Of a stretch of 64,000 bases of DNA, positions 45,041 through 54,427 are shown in pieces; within the stretch, counting starts at the first letter, position 1; each line of letters starts with the position of its first letter. The notes under the pieces are model-generated. The model ran no database searches. It had not been told where the DNA came from and saw nothing but the letters and a program-made list of their open reading frames with translations. Location: contig NZ_RHUM01000014.1 in NCBI RefSeq assembly GCF_003937915.1, positions 42,835 to 106,834 on the forward strand, given 5' to 3'. The stretch comes from Erwinia sp. 198 (GTDB lineage: Bacteria > Pseudomonadota > Gammaproteobacteria > Enterobacterales > Enterobacteriaceae). The translations under genes and the position numbers were made by a program.

Positions 45041-45739
45041 TCAAGAGTTAAGTGGATCGGGTAAAGTTCTGGCCTGCTGCAACCGGTGCAGCGTTATTTT
45101 TCTGACTTCGGCCTTGCTGACGGCAATATGCGCCGTCAGGATGTGCCGGGCCGCTTCGCTTTGCTGCTGGAGCACCGCCAGCAAAATCCGTGCGTGTTCC
45201 TGGTAAGTCGCGGCGATCCTGTCCTCTCGGGTAAAATCGAGGCGGCGGATAATGCGAATTTTCTCGGTGAGTTCGGCGTGGATGGCGGCCATCTCGTGAT
45301 TGCCCGCCGCCGCCACTATCGCCATATGAAACGCTTCGTCATGCAGCGAGACCGCTTTGCCGTCGGCCAGCGGCGACGCCTCCAGCCAGAAGCGCCGTAG
45401 CGCGTTTAGCCGCTCGCCGGTCTGCGCCAGCGGCATCGCACACAGGCGCTTAACGGCTTCGCACTCCAGCACGATGCGCAGATCGTACAGCTCTTCAAAA
45501 CGGGTGAAGTCGAACTCGCATACCTGCCAGCCGCTGCGGAATTCGACCTCGACATAGCCTTCGCGCGCCAGCCGAAACAGCGCCTGACGCACCGGCGTAC
45601 GGCTCACCGCCATCCGTCCGGCGATCTCGTTTTCGCTGAAGCGATCGCCGGGCATCAGGCGGAAATCGAAAATATCGTTTTTCAGCGTCTGATAGATTTT
45701 GTCCGCCAGCGGCAGGGGACGAGGCTTTGATGTCTGCAT
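45041..45739 (-). CDS. GntR/FadR-subfamily regulator, inside the urea operon
   Basis: 232 residues from ATG 45739 (MQTSKPRPLPLADKIYQTLK). N-terminal winged HTH (FSENEIAGRMAVSRTPVRQA, ~40-60), then an all-helical FCD ligand domain (LYDLRIVLECEAVKRL, HDEAFHMAIVAAAGN with metal-type His). It begins 11 bp after the urea carboxylase stop and ends 10 bp before urtA, so it is co-transcribed. Likely local regulator sensing urea-pathway intermediates; a candidate operator is the inverted repeat at 51162-51187. Confidence 0.9.
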   Translation of the reverse strand: MQTSKPRPLPLADKIYQTLKNDIFDFRLMPGDRFSENEIAGRMAVSRTPVRQALFRLAREGYVEVEFRSGWQVCEFDFTRFEELYDLRIVLECEAVKRLCAMPLAQTGERLNALRRFWLEASPLADGKAVSLHDEAFHMAIVAAAGNHEMAAIHAELTEKIRIIRRLDFTREDRIAATYQEHARILLAVLQQQSEAARHILTAHIAVSKAEVRKITLHRLQQARTLPDPLNS

Positions 45740-45750
45740 CGCGCCGCGCC

Positions 45751-48700
45751 TTATTCCAGCCACAGCAGCGCGTCGCCCGGTCTGACTGGTCGACCCGGCT
45801 GGCAGACGATACGCCTGACGCGGCCCGCCTGCGGCGCGTTGACGGACAGCTCCATTTTCATCGCTTCCACCACGATCAGCGGCTGGCCAACCGCCACTTC
45901 GTCACCCGGCCGCACCAGCACTTTCCAGATATTGCCGCTGAGATCGGCGCTGATCGGCAGGCCATCTTCCTCTTCCTGCGGCAGCAGCGTCTCCTCGCTG
46001 GTCAGCGGCGCGCCTTCTTCTTCCTGCGCCCACAGCGCGACCTCGGTTTCGAAGGCGCTGGCCTGGCGCTGGCGGAAACCGGCGATATCGGCAGCGTGTT
46101 CCTGCAAAAAGCGCGTGTGCTCGGCGAAGTCGAAGAAGGTGTCCTCCATGGCGATGCGGCCCCGGCCCTCGCGGAAGTCTTCCCGCAGCCTGTCCAGCTC
46201 CGTCTCGCTGACCGGATAGAAACGCACCTGGTCGAAGAAGCGCAGCAGCCAGGGTTCGTTCGCCGCGAACTGGTCGTTTTTCAGGAACCTGTTCCAGATC
46301 GGCAGCGTGCGGCCCACCAGCTGATAGCCGCCGGGGGAGTCCATGCCGTAGATGCACATATACATGCCGCCGATGCCGACGGTGCCTTCGGCGGTAAAAG
46401 TGCGGGCCGGGTTATATTTGGAGCTGAGCAGGCGATGACGCGGATCCACCGGTATGGCGCAGGGTGCGCCCAGATAGACATCGCCCAGTCCCAGGATCAG
46501 GTAGCTGGCGTCGAACAGCGTCTGGCGCACCGCCTCGCGTGTCGGCAGCCCGTTGATACGCTGAATAAAATCAACGTTGTTGGGCAGCCATGGCGCGCTG
46601 GCGCGCACCGTTTCTTTGTAGCGCTCGACGGCGCCCAGGGTGGCGCTGTCCTCAAAGGCCATCGGCAGGTGCACAATGCGGGAAGGCACCCGCAGCCGGC
46701 TGACGTCGCCCAGCTCTTTCTCCACGCGCAGCAGCAGCGCCAGCAGCTGTTTCTGGCTGAGGATGCGGCTGTCGTAGCGGATTTGCAGCGAGCGCACGCC
46801 TGGCGACAGCTCCTCCATGCCCGGCTGGCCGGTTTCGCGCAGGGCAATCATCAGCAGATGAACGCGCAGGCGCAGCGCCAGATCCAACACGTTATCGCCA
46901 TATTCCAGCAGAATATAGTTATCGCCCGCCTGCCGATAAACGGCGGCTGGCGTGCTGGCTGTCGCCGCAAGCGCGGCCAGGATAGTGGCCGACCCGTACG
47001 CGGTTTCCGCCAGCGACGGCATGGCAAAGGCGGGCGCGGTGACGTTATGCAGCGTGCTGATGCGCGCCTCCTGCGCTTTTTCCAGCGCCTGCGCCTCGTC
47101 AAAACTAATCGGATGGAAACGGATGCGGTCGCCCGGCTTGACCTGACCAACTTTCCATAGCTCCGCTTTGGCGATGGTCACCGGACAGACGAAGCCGCCG
47201 AGGCTTGGCCCGTCTCGCGTCAGGATCACCGGAAAGTCGCCGGTAAAATTCACCGCGCCGATAGCGTATTCGCAGTCGTGCACGTTAGAAGGATGCAGGC
47301 CCGCTTCGCCGCCGTTGGGGCGCGCCCAGTCCGGTTTTGGCCCAGCCAGCCGCACGCCAAGTCGGTTGGAGTTGTAGTGAACCTGCCACGACTGCGCGAA
47401 GAACTCATCAATGGATCGCCGGGTAAAAAAGTCCGGCGCACCGTGCGGGCCATAGAGCACGCCGATGCGCCATTCGTCGCCGTAGGTGGGGATCAGCGCG
47501 GCGTCGACGGCCTGCGGCTCGCCGACCGGCGCTGGCGTGGTACAGGCGGCAAGCTGCGGCTGCGAAACGGGTAGCATATCGGCCACGCGCAGCGTGCGTC
47601 CGGCATGGCCGCCAAACTGGCCAAGAGCAAAGGTCGAACGGCTGCCAAGATACTCGGGCACGTCAAAACCATTGCGTACCGCCAGGTAGGTGCGGCAGCC
47701 CGTGCGTGCGCGGCCCAGCGTCAGCGTCTGTCCGGCTTTGACCGCCACCGGCTGCCAGTAGACGACCGGCGCAGCGTCCAGCGTCGCCGGGCAATCCGCG
47801 CCGGTTAAGGCGATCACGGCGTCGGTGTGGAAGCGCAGCGTCGGGCCTTGCAGAGTAAACTCCAGGCCCGCCGCTTCTTCCGCGTTGCCAACGATGCGGT
47901 TCGCCAGCCGAAAAGCGAAATCGTCCATTGGGCCGGAGGGCGGCACGCCGATATCCCAGTAGCCGGGACGGCCTGGATAATCCTGAATGCTGCTCCATGT
48001 GCCGGGCTGGAGCACTTCAATGACGTGGGCGACAGGCGTAAAGCTGTCCAGCTGGCGCGTCCACACCTGACCGCTGCAAAACTCATCGGTGGCGATAACC
48101 TGACGCAGATAGTCAAGATTGGTGGCGATGCCGTGCAGCCGTGTTTCATTCAGCGCCTCGCGCATTTTCGCCAGCGCCGCGTCGCGGTTTTCCGCGTGAA
48201 CGATCAGCTTGGCGATCATCGGATCGTAAAAGGCCGGGACTTCTGAACCCGTCGTCACGCCGCTGTCCACGCGTATCCCTTCCGGGAAGCAGACGTCGGT
48301 CAGCACGCCAGGGCTGGGCTGAAAATGTTTCACCGGATCTTCAGCGTAGAGGCGGACTTCTATCGCTGCGCCCTGCGGGGCCTGCGCCATACGCGCCCAG
48401 TCCGGCTCCACGCCCGCCGCCACCTGCAGCATGCACTCGACCAGATCCAGCCCGGTCACGCATTCGGTGACCGGATGCTCGACCTGTAAACGGGTATTCA
48501 CTTCCAGAAAGAAGAATTCGTCGCGCTGCGCGTCGTAGATATATTCCACCGTGCCCGCGCTGCGATAGTTGACGCGCTCGCCCAGCCTGACGGCCGATTC
48601 CAGCAGGGCGCGGCGCGTTGCCTCCGGCAAATTAGGCGCGGGCGTCTCTTCCACCACTTTCTGATTGCGGCGCTGTAGCGAGCAGTCGCGTTCGCCCAGG

Positions 48701-49365
48701 GCGACCACTTTGCCTTTGCCGTCGCCAAAAATCTGTACTTCCACGTGGCGCGCACGATCGATGCAGCGTTCCAGAAAGACGCCCGCGTCGCTGAAGAACT
48801 GCTCGCCCAGGCGACGGACGCTTTCCCAGGCGCCGCGCAGCGCCTGTGCGTCGCCGCAGCGGGTTAAGCCGATGCCGCCGCCGCCCGCGGTGCTTTTCAG
48901 CATCACCGGATAACCGATGATATCTGCGGCGGTTAAGGCTTCCGCCAGCGAGTTAAGCAGCGGCGTGCCCGGCGTCATCGGCACGCCAGCCTCGGCGGCC
49001 AGTTCACGGGCGCGGTGCTTGAGGCCAAATTCGCCGATTTGCTGCGCCGTCGGGCCGACGAAAACGATGTTCGCTGCTTCACAGGCCGCTGCAAACGGCA
49101 GGCTTTCGGAAAGAAAACCGTAGCCAGGCCAGATCGCCTGCGCCCCGCTCTGCTGTGCCGCTGCCAGGATCCTGTCGATACGCAGATAGCTGTCGGCGGC
49201 TTTTTCACCGCCCAGCGCGATGGCGATATCCGCCTCTTTGACGTGCTGCGCGTTTTTATCCGCGTCGGAATAGACCGCCACGCCGGTAATGCCCAGCTTT
49301 TTCAACGTGCGCAGGGCGCGGCAGGCGATTTCGCCCCGGTTGGCGACAAGAACGGTATTAAACAT
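45751..49365 (-). CDS. uca: Urea carboxylase (biotin-dependent)
   Basis: 1,204 residues from ATG 49365 (MFNTVLVANRGEIACRALRT, with AAGGAGG before). Domains: biotin carboxylase (1 to ~450; ATP-grasp KSTAGGGGIGLTRCGDA, EVNTRLQVEHPVTE), the KipA/KipI-like carboxyltransferase half (~465-1090; GRPGYWDIGVPPSGPMDD, GMYMCIYGMDSPGGYQLVGR), and a biotin carrier domain with biotinyl Lys in VVEAMKMELSV near the C-terminus. Converts urea, bicarbonate and ATP to allophanate. Full family length, no sign of damage. Overlaps atzF by 8 bp. Confidence 0.97.
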   Translation of the reverse strand: MFNTVLVANRGEIACRALRTLKKLGITGVAVYSDADKNAQHVKEADIAIALGGEKAADSYLRIDRILAAAQQSGAQAIWPGYGFLSESLPFAAACEAANIVFVGPTAQQIGEFGLKHRARELAAEAGVPMTPGTPLLNSLAEALTAADIIGYPVMLKSTAGGGGIGLTRCGDAQALRGAWESVRRLGEQFFSDAGVFLERCIDRARHVEVQIFGDGKGKVVALGERDCSLQRRNQKVVEETPAPNLPEATRRALLESAVRLGERVNYRSAGTVEYIYDAQRDEFFFLEVNTRLQVEHPVTECVTGLDLVECMLQVAAGVEPDWARMAQAPQGAAIEVRLYAEDPVKHFQPSPGVLTDVCFPEGIRVDSGVTTGSEVPAFYDPMIAKLIVHAENRDAALAKMREALNETRLHGIATNLDYLRQVIATDEFCSGQVWTRQLDSFTPVAHVIEVLQPGTWSSIQDYPGRPGYWDIGVPPSGPMDDFAFRLANRIVGNAEEAAGLEFTLQGPTLRFHTDAVIALTGADCPATLDAAPVVYWQPVAVKAGQTLTLGRARTGCRTYLAVRNGFDVPEYLGSRSTFALGQFGGHAGRTLRVADMLPVSQPQLAACTTPAPVGEPQAVDAALIPTYGDEWRIGVLYGPHGAPDFFTRRSIDEFFAQSWQVHYNSNRLGVRLAGPKPDWARPNGGEAGLHPSNVHDCEYAIGAVNFTGDFPVILTRDGPSLGGFVCPVTIAKAELWKVGQVKPGDRIRFHPISFDEAQALEKAQEARISTLHNVTAPAFAMPSLAETAYGSATILAALAATASTPAAVYRQAGDNYILLEYGDNVLDLALRLRVHLLMIALRETGQPGMEELSPGVRSLQIRYDSRILSQKQLLALLLRVEKELGDVSRLRVPSRIVHLPMAFEDSATLGAVERYKETVRASAPWLPNNVDFIQRINGLPTREAVRQTLFDASYLILGLGDVYLGAPCAIPVDPRHRLLSSKYNPARTFTAEGTVGIGGMYMCIYGMDSPGGYQLVGRTLPIWNRFLKNDQFAANEPWLLRFFDQVRFYPVSETELDRLREDFREGRGRIAMEDTFFDFAEHTRFLQEHAADIAGFRQRQASAFETEVALWAQEEEGAPLTSEETLLPQEEEDGLPISADLSGNIWKVLVRPGDEVAVGQPLIVVEAMKMELSVNAPQAGRVRRIVCQPGRPVRPGDALLWLE

Positions 49366-51154
49366 GGGAGGCCTCCTTGCGCGCCAGCCAGTTGCGCCAG
49401 CCGCCAAACTCGGTGATGTCCCGGGCGTCGGCCAGCGCCGCCGGTTCGCAGATAAAGCCTTTTACCTGACGACCATCCTCCAGCGTCAGCGTGCCGATGC
49501 CGAGCGGCGCGGGGATTTCCGCTACGAATTCGCCAAAGCGCGCCAGCGGAATATCCCACAGCTCGACGGTAATGGCTTTGCCGCTGGTCGCTTTCGCCAG
49601 GCCCGGCTTGGGCGGCTGAGTGTTAGCCAGCGCATAAAGACGATAGGCGTCGGCGGTGCGGGTTTCTTCCACCAGCACCGCATGGCGGCGTGTCAGCTGA
49701 TGGTTCAGCGGCATCCCGCTCAGGTGCGCGCCAACGACCGCGACGCGAACATGGTGTGGGGAAGTGGGCAAGGCGGACGGCGCGGCGCAGGCTTTTCCGG
49801 TCGCGCCGAGGTCGAGCGCCAGACTCTGCTGCCAGCGCTGACCAAAGGTCGCCAGCGCGCGATCGTGCCACGCGGGCGCAATCAACGTGATCCCGGCGGG
49901 CAGGCCGTCCTCACGGAATGGCGCAGGCAGAGCGAGCGCCGAGAGGTCGGCCAGATTAGTAAAGTTGGTATAGGTGCCGAACTGCGAGTTAAAGCGCACC
50001 GGCTCCTGTCGCATCTCTTCCAGCGTGTGGATAGTCGGCGACGTCGGCACCGCCAGCGCGTCAAACTGGGCGAGCGTTTGCTGGATCTGACGGCTCAGCT
50101 CCGCGCGCAGGTATTCCGCCCGATAGGCGTCAACCGCGCTGTAGTGCTCGCCGCTGGCGATAATGCCATGCACGGTCGCATCCATCAGTTCAGGATGGTG
50201 CAGCAGGTCGCCGACGGCTGCGGTACGTTCAGCTACCCATGGGCCCGAGTAAAGCTGTTCGGCCAGCTGGTGAAACGGGGCAAAATCGACAGGATGCAGC
50301 GTGGCACCGCTCGCCTGCAGCGCGGCCAGCGCTTTTTCCCAGGCGGCTTCGGCCTGCGCATCGTCAAAAAAAGTGGGATGAGAAGGAACAGCCAGGCGCG
50401 GCGCATCAGGCAGCGCGGCGGGCGCGAGCGCCGGATTGTCGCGTGAATAGGCGTCGCTGGCGTCATAGCCGCCCGCACAGGTCGCTACCAGGAAAGCATC
50501 CTCCACCGTCAGCGCAAACACGGAAAGCGTATCGTTCAGGCGGCAGGCTGGCAGTACGCCGGTAGCCGACAGCCAGCCTTTGGTCGGCTTCAGGCCGACG
50601 ATATTGTTAAAGCCGGCCGGAACGCGCCCTGAGCCAGCGGTATCGGTGCCCAGCGCGAAGCAGACCAGTCCACGCGCCGTCACGGAAGCCGAACCGGAGC
50701 TGGAGCCGCCGCTGACGTAATCTGCATTAAAGCTGTTTTTCACCGCGCCATAGGGCGATCGCGTACCGACCAGGCCGGTAGCGAACTGATCGAGATTGGT
50801 TTTGCCGATAACCACGGCACCCGCCGCCTTCAGCCTGGCGAGAGCAACAGCATCGCATGCGGCTTCGTGAGCGAATGCGGGACAGGCAGCGGTGGTCGGC
50901 CAGCCCGCCACGTCGATATTGTCTTTCACCGCGAAAGGCACACCGAACAGCGGCAGCGACTGCGGATCCTTTTGCCAGGCCGCCAGCAGCGGTTCCGTCT
51001 GCGCCCGAAGCTGAGAAGGGGTGGCGAGATAAAGCCAGGCGTTATCTTCCAGGCTCAGCTCCGCCAGTAAAGAGGAAAGGGTAACGAAGAGATCCTGCGG
51101 CTGCTGCTGATGGTAACGCCGCCAGTCATTCAGGGTAAAACCGGTGAAAGCCAT
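49358..51154 (-). CDS. atzF: Allophanate hydrolase
   Basis: 598 residues. N-terminal amidase domain with the Ser-cisSer-Lys triad: VPFAVKDNIDVAG (Lys), SGGSSSGSASV (cis-Ser) and GTDTAGSGRVPAG (nucleophile Ser). The C-terminal ~125-residue domain (from ~470) is the extra module of long-form allophanate hydrolases. Splits allophanate into two ammonia and carbon dioxide. First gene of an eight-gene minus-strand operon with urea carboxylase, regulator and urea uptake, so urea is captured and degraded by the ATP-dependent route; no urease genes are visible in the window. Confidence 0.97.
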   Translation of the reverse strand: MAFTGFTLNDWRRYHQQQPQDLFVTLSSLLAELSLEDNAWLYLATPSQLRAQTEPLLAAWQKDPQSLPLFGVPFAVKDNIDVAGWPTTAACPAFAHEAACDAVALARLKAAGAVVIGKTNLDQFATGLVGTRSPYGAVKNSFNADYVSGGSSSGSASVTARGLVCFALGTDTAGSGRVPAGFNNIVGLKPTKGWLSATGVLPACRLNDTLSVFALTVEDAFLVATCAGGYDASDAYSRDNPALAPAALPDAPRLAVPSHPTFFDDAQAEAAWEKALAALQASGATLHPVDFAPFHQLAEQLYSGPWVAERTAAVGDLLHHPELMDATVHGIIASGEHYSAVDAYRAEYLRAELSRQIQQTLAQFDALAVPTSPTIHTLEEMRQEPVRFNSQFGTYTNFTNLADLSALALPAPFREDGLPAGITLIAPAWHDRALATFGQRWQQSLALDLGATGKACAAPSALPTSPHHVRVAVVGAHLSGMPLNHQLTRRHAVLVEETRTADAYRLYALANTQPPKPGLAKATSGKAITVELWDIPLARFGEFVAEIPAPLGIGTLTLEDGRQVKGFICEPAALADARDITEFGGWRNWLARKEASHV

Positions 51155-51161
51155 AGGTTGA

Positions 51162-51187
51162 ATTCCATCTGGTATACAAGATGGAAT
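51162..51187. promoter_or_regulatory. Inverted repeat upstream of the urea operon, candidate GntR operator
   Basis: ATTCCATCT (51162-51170) / AGATGGAAT (51179-51187) flank GGTATACA. The centre reads TTGTATACCA on the minus strand, close to operators of FCD-type GntR regulators. It lies 8 bp before the atzF ATG, where a bound repressor would block transcription or translation. Confidence 0.55.
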
Positions 51188-51309
51188 AAGCAGAGCAAAA
51201 GCCGTGCCATAGAAATAATCTTTTTATTATTAGTGGATTAAATAAAAATCGCAGGCAGGGGTGCACATTATTCGGGCAGCGGTGAACAAAAAAGGGGCGA
51301 TTAGAAAGT

Positions 51310-51350
51310 GGCGCCGGGCAGTTTTGCGCAGGCGTCCGGAACCCGGCGCC
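51310..51350. terminator. Hairpin downstream of the P-type ATPase
   Basis: GGCGCCGGG (51310-51318) / CCCGGCGCC (51342-51350) with a 23-base loop. On the minus strand it lies 52 bp after the ATPase stop; no T run follows directly. Confidence 0.35.
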
Positions 51351-51401
51351 GTCGCGCACGGCACCCAGGCGTTGTAAATCTTGCGGGCAGGTCGTGCGCG
51401 A

Positions 51402-54098
51402 TTATTCTGCCGGATGCCACTGTTCGATGGCGGACTGCCGTCGGCGCCGCATCAGCATTTTTTCCAGCTCGAATACGGCAAACAGCAGCGCGCCGACGAC
51501 CAGCGTGAGCAGCCAGGCGTTCTGCGGCAGCGGCACGGTGGCAAACAGGTTTTGCATCACAGGCAGGCCGAACAAAGCCAGTTGCAACAGTGCGAGCAGA
51601 GCGCTCGCCAGCCAGAAGCCATAATCTTTCAGCAGGCTGGTATTGAGCGAGGATCGCGTCGGTTCGCGGCAGTTCAGCAGCCAGACCCACTGCGCCACGA
51701 TCAGCGTTTGCAGCAGCACGGCGTGGATAAATTTCGGTTCGTAGCCGCGTGATTGCAGCCAGAGCTCGGTCATGAAAGCGCTCAGCATAATGGTTACGCC
51801 TGTAAAGCCGAGGCGCCAGAATCGGCAGCCTTGCGCCGTCCGGCTCGCTTCCTGTAACCGGGAACAGACAAGCGTAGACGCTGTTTTTCCGGTGATAAGG
51901 CTAACGGCAAGCGTGACCGACGCCGCTACGTTTATCCATAAAACCTGAAGGGGCGCGAGCGGAATGAATTTTCCTGCCAGCAGGGCGGCGATAAACAGCA
52001 GCGTCTGCGCCAGGCAGATTGGCAGCGTAAAGCGCCCCGCTTTTTTCAGGCTGCCACGAAGGCGCTGGCCTTCCTGCACGGCGCTGATAAGAGCGGCTAA
52101 ATGATTATCGGGCAGCACGATATCGGCGATCGCTTTTGTCGCGTCGCCGTTTGCAGCCTCTGTCGCAATGCCGACATCGGCCTGTTTGAGCGCGGGTATA
52201 TCCTGAGCGCCGTTACCGGTGATGCCGACCACTTCGCCCTGGCTTTGCAGCGCGGCGACCAGCCGTTGTCTGTGTGCGGGCGTCATGCCCACAAAGATGT
52301 TATAGCGATCCACCGTCCTGGCCAGCTCAATATCGCTCATTCGCTCCAGCTGGCAACCGGTTAACTTGCTATGGCTGTCGCCAATGCCTGTCATTCGACC
52401 GATGGCCAGCGCCGTTTCCACACGGTCGTCGGCCAGCATTTTTACCCGGATCCCGGCACGCTGGCATTCGGCAATCGCGCTGGCCGCTTCAGGACGCGGC
52501 GGATCCAGCATGGCCGCTATACCGCAGAAAATCAGGCCGTTTTGCAAATCATCGTGGCAAAACGCGGCCTGGGATTTATCGGCCGGACGGCAGGCGCTGG
52601 CAATAAGGTGTAGCCCTTCCGCAGCGTGGTGCGCTATTTGCTGCTGCCACCAGGCGACATCCAGCGCTTCCACGCCCTGTCCGGTCTGCTGGAAGTCGCA
52701 TATCCGCAGCAGCGCTTCCGGCTCGCCGAGCGCCAGAATATAGCTTTCGCCGTTAATTTGATGGCGCGTCGCCTGATACTTTCTGAGGTCATCAAACGGC
52801 AGCTTATCCAGTAGCCGCGCCGCCCGTGCAGGCAGGTGCGCTTTGGCGGCCGCCACCTTAAGCGCGGCCTGCGCCGGCTCGCCGATGATACGCCAGTTTT
52901 TTTCCTCATCTTTTAGCAGCGTGCTGTCGCTGCACAGATCCATATTTCTTAGCAGATCGCGAAGCCGGGCATGTACGGCTGGCGTTATGACGGCGCCGTC
53001 TTTTTCCTGTAAAAAGCGGCCTGTCGGCTGGTAGCCGTTGCCCTCTACGCGGATCGTTTCCTGGTGCAGGATCAGCGCCCTGACCGTCATTTCGTTCATC
53101 GTCAGCGTGCGGGTTTTATCGCAGCAGACGACGCTCAGCGCCCCCAGCGTTTCCGCCGTGGAGAGATGACGGACGGTAATATTCATTTTTCTCAGTCGCC
53201 ATATGCTTAGCGCCAGCGCCAGCACGATAATCATCGGCAGCCCTGCCGGCACGGCGGCAACCGCCAGGCCAGCCAGCGTCTGCATCAGTCCCTGCATCGG
53301 CAGGCTGTGCCGCAGCAGCGCATAAAAGAACAGAAAAGCGCTCAGCGTGACCATCAGCAGCCAGAAGCCGTTGCCGAGCCTGTCGAACGATCTTAGCTGC
53401 GCCGTCCTGCGTGGTCTGACGGAGCACAGGGCTGCCTCAATGCGGCCCAGCTGTGTTTTTGCTCCGGTGGCTACCGCAATACCGGTAGCGCAGCCCGAAA
53501 CCAGCGTGGATCCGCAAAAAAGCATATTGCTGCGGGCTTCTGCAGGCCGTTCGCCTTTGGTCGGGGCCGTTTGTTTGGCAACGGCGGTCGCTTCTCCCGT
53601 CAATACGCTTTCATCTACCCGCAGATTTTGCGCCTCGATCAGGCGGAGATCGGCAGGGACTTTATCACCCGCACCCAGCATAATGATGTCGCCCGGCACC
53701 AGGCTGCGGGTATCTATCTGCAGAATATTACCTTCACGCCTGACGCTGGCGCGGTCGGGAAAGCCGTCAGCAAGATTTGGCGAGCTTTGCCCGGCGTTTT
53801 GCTGTAGCCAGTTAGCCAGCAGGTTAAGCAGGATAATGACAAGGATGGCGCCGGTATCCCGCCAGTGCCCGGTGACGGCGGTTAACACCGAAGCCAACAG
53901 CAGAACGCAGATGGGCGCAGTAAGCAGGCACATCAGCGGGTACCGGTGCCTGCGCGGCGGCAGCGTATTGGGGCCGAGGCCGACCAGACGCTTCTGCGCC
54001 TCTTGCGCGGAAAGCCCCGATTCACGACTCTGCATTCTTTTTATTACGCCAGCCGCGTCGTAGCGATACCAGGCAGGCGGCGATTTTAATTTTTGCAT
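51402..54098 (-). CDS. P-type cation ATPase homologue with degenerate catalytic motifs
   Basis: 898 residues, from ATG 54098 (AAGGAT upstream), the layout of P2/P3-type cation pumps: N-terminal cation-ATPase domain, actuator domain with LTGEATAVAKQ, about ten membrane helices, and P/N domains. The phosphorylated Asp is kept, but the normally invariant DKTGT is DKTRT (Arg codon at 53109-53111). The hinge GDGxND is GNGAQD (52200-52217), the TGD motif is ADD (MLADDRVETA), and the helix-4 PEGL is PAGL. The frame is intact over 2.7 kb. Known biochemistry predicts little or no transport with these changes; so it may be a decaying or repurposed pump. No neighbour suggests an ion. Confidence 0.85.
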   Translation of the reverse strand: MQKLKSPPAWYRYDAAGVIKRMQSRESGLSAQEAQKRLVGLGPNTLPPRRHRYPLMCLLTAPICVLLLASVLTAVTGHWRDTGAILVIILLNLLANWLQQNAGQSSPNLADGFPDRASVRREGNILQIDTRSLVPGDIIMLGAGDKVPADLRLIEAQNLRVDESVLTGEATAVAKQTAPTKGERPAEARSNMLFCGSTLVSGCATGIAVATGAKTQLGRIEAALCSVRPRRTAQLRSFDRLGNGFWLLMVTLSAFLFFYALLRHSLPMQGLMQTLAGLAVAAVPAGLPMIIVLALALSIWRLRKMNITVRHLSTAETLGALSVVCCDKTRTLTMNEMTVRALILHQETIRVEGNGYQPTGRFLQEKDGAVITPAVHARLRDLLRNMDLCSDSTLLKDEEKNWRIIGEPAQAALKVAAAKAHLPARAARLLDKLPFDDLRKYQATRHQINGESYILALGEPEALLRICDFQQTGQGVEALDVAWWQQQIAHHAAEGLHLIASACRPADKSQAAFCHDDLQNGLIFCGIAAMLDPPRPEAASAIAECQRAGIRVKMLADDRVETALAIGRMTGIGDSHSKLTGCQLERMSDIELARTVDRYNIFVGMTPAHRQRLVAALQSQGEVVGITGNGAQDIPALKQADVGIATEAANGDATKAIADIVLPDNHLAALISAVQEGQRLRGSLKKAGRFTLPICLAQTLLFIAALLAGKFIPLAPLQVLWINVAASVTLAVSLITGKTASTLVCSRLQEASRTAQGCRFWRLGFTGVTIMLSAFMTELWLQSRGYEPKFIHAVLLQTLIVAQWVWLLNCREPTRSSLNTSLLKDYGFWLASALLALLQLALFGLPVMQNLFATVPLPQNAWLLTLVVGALLFAVFELEKMLMRRRRQSAIEQWHPAE

Positions 54099-54427
54099 CA
54101 CAGGTAATCCTTGCGGGGGAGTGGATAACAGAACCCGCTACCAACGTCATAACATCAGCGAGTCAGATGGCTGTTTTCCGCCAGTCAGGCTAAAGGCGGG
54201 TAGCGTTGAGGCGAGCAAGGAAGGCTATGCTGGAGGAAAGCAGAGTACGGATTGTTGATCGCAATTAACCTTTAGCCAGGCAAAATAGCGTGACGAAGCC
54301 CTGTTGACCCGGCGTTTAAAGAAGTCAGGTTAAGTAAATTTGCCGATGCGGCATAGCGGGAGTCGCCAGGCCTGGTTAGCATGTTAAGAGCTTTAATGGT
54401 AAGCACAGGACAAAGAGAGGCGTTAAC
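54099..54427. other. Divergent spacer between the P-type ATPase and slt
   Basis: 329 bp without a gene; should hold both promoters. The last 100 bp before slt are AT-richer, with an AGAGAGG ribosome site. Confidence 0.45.
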
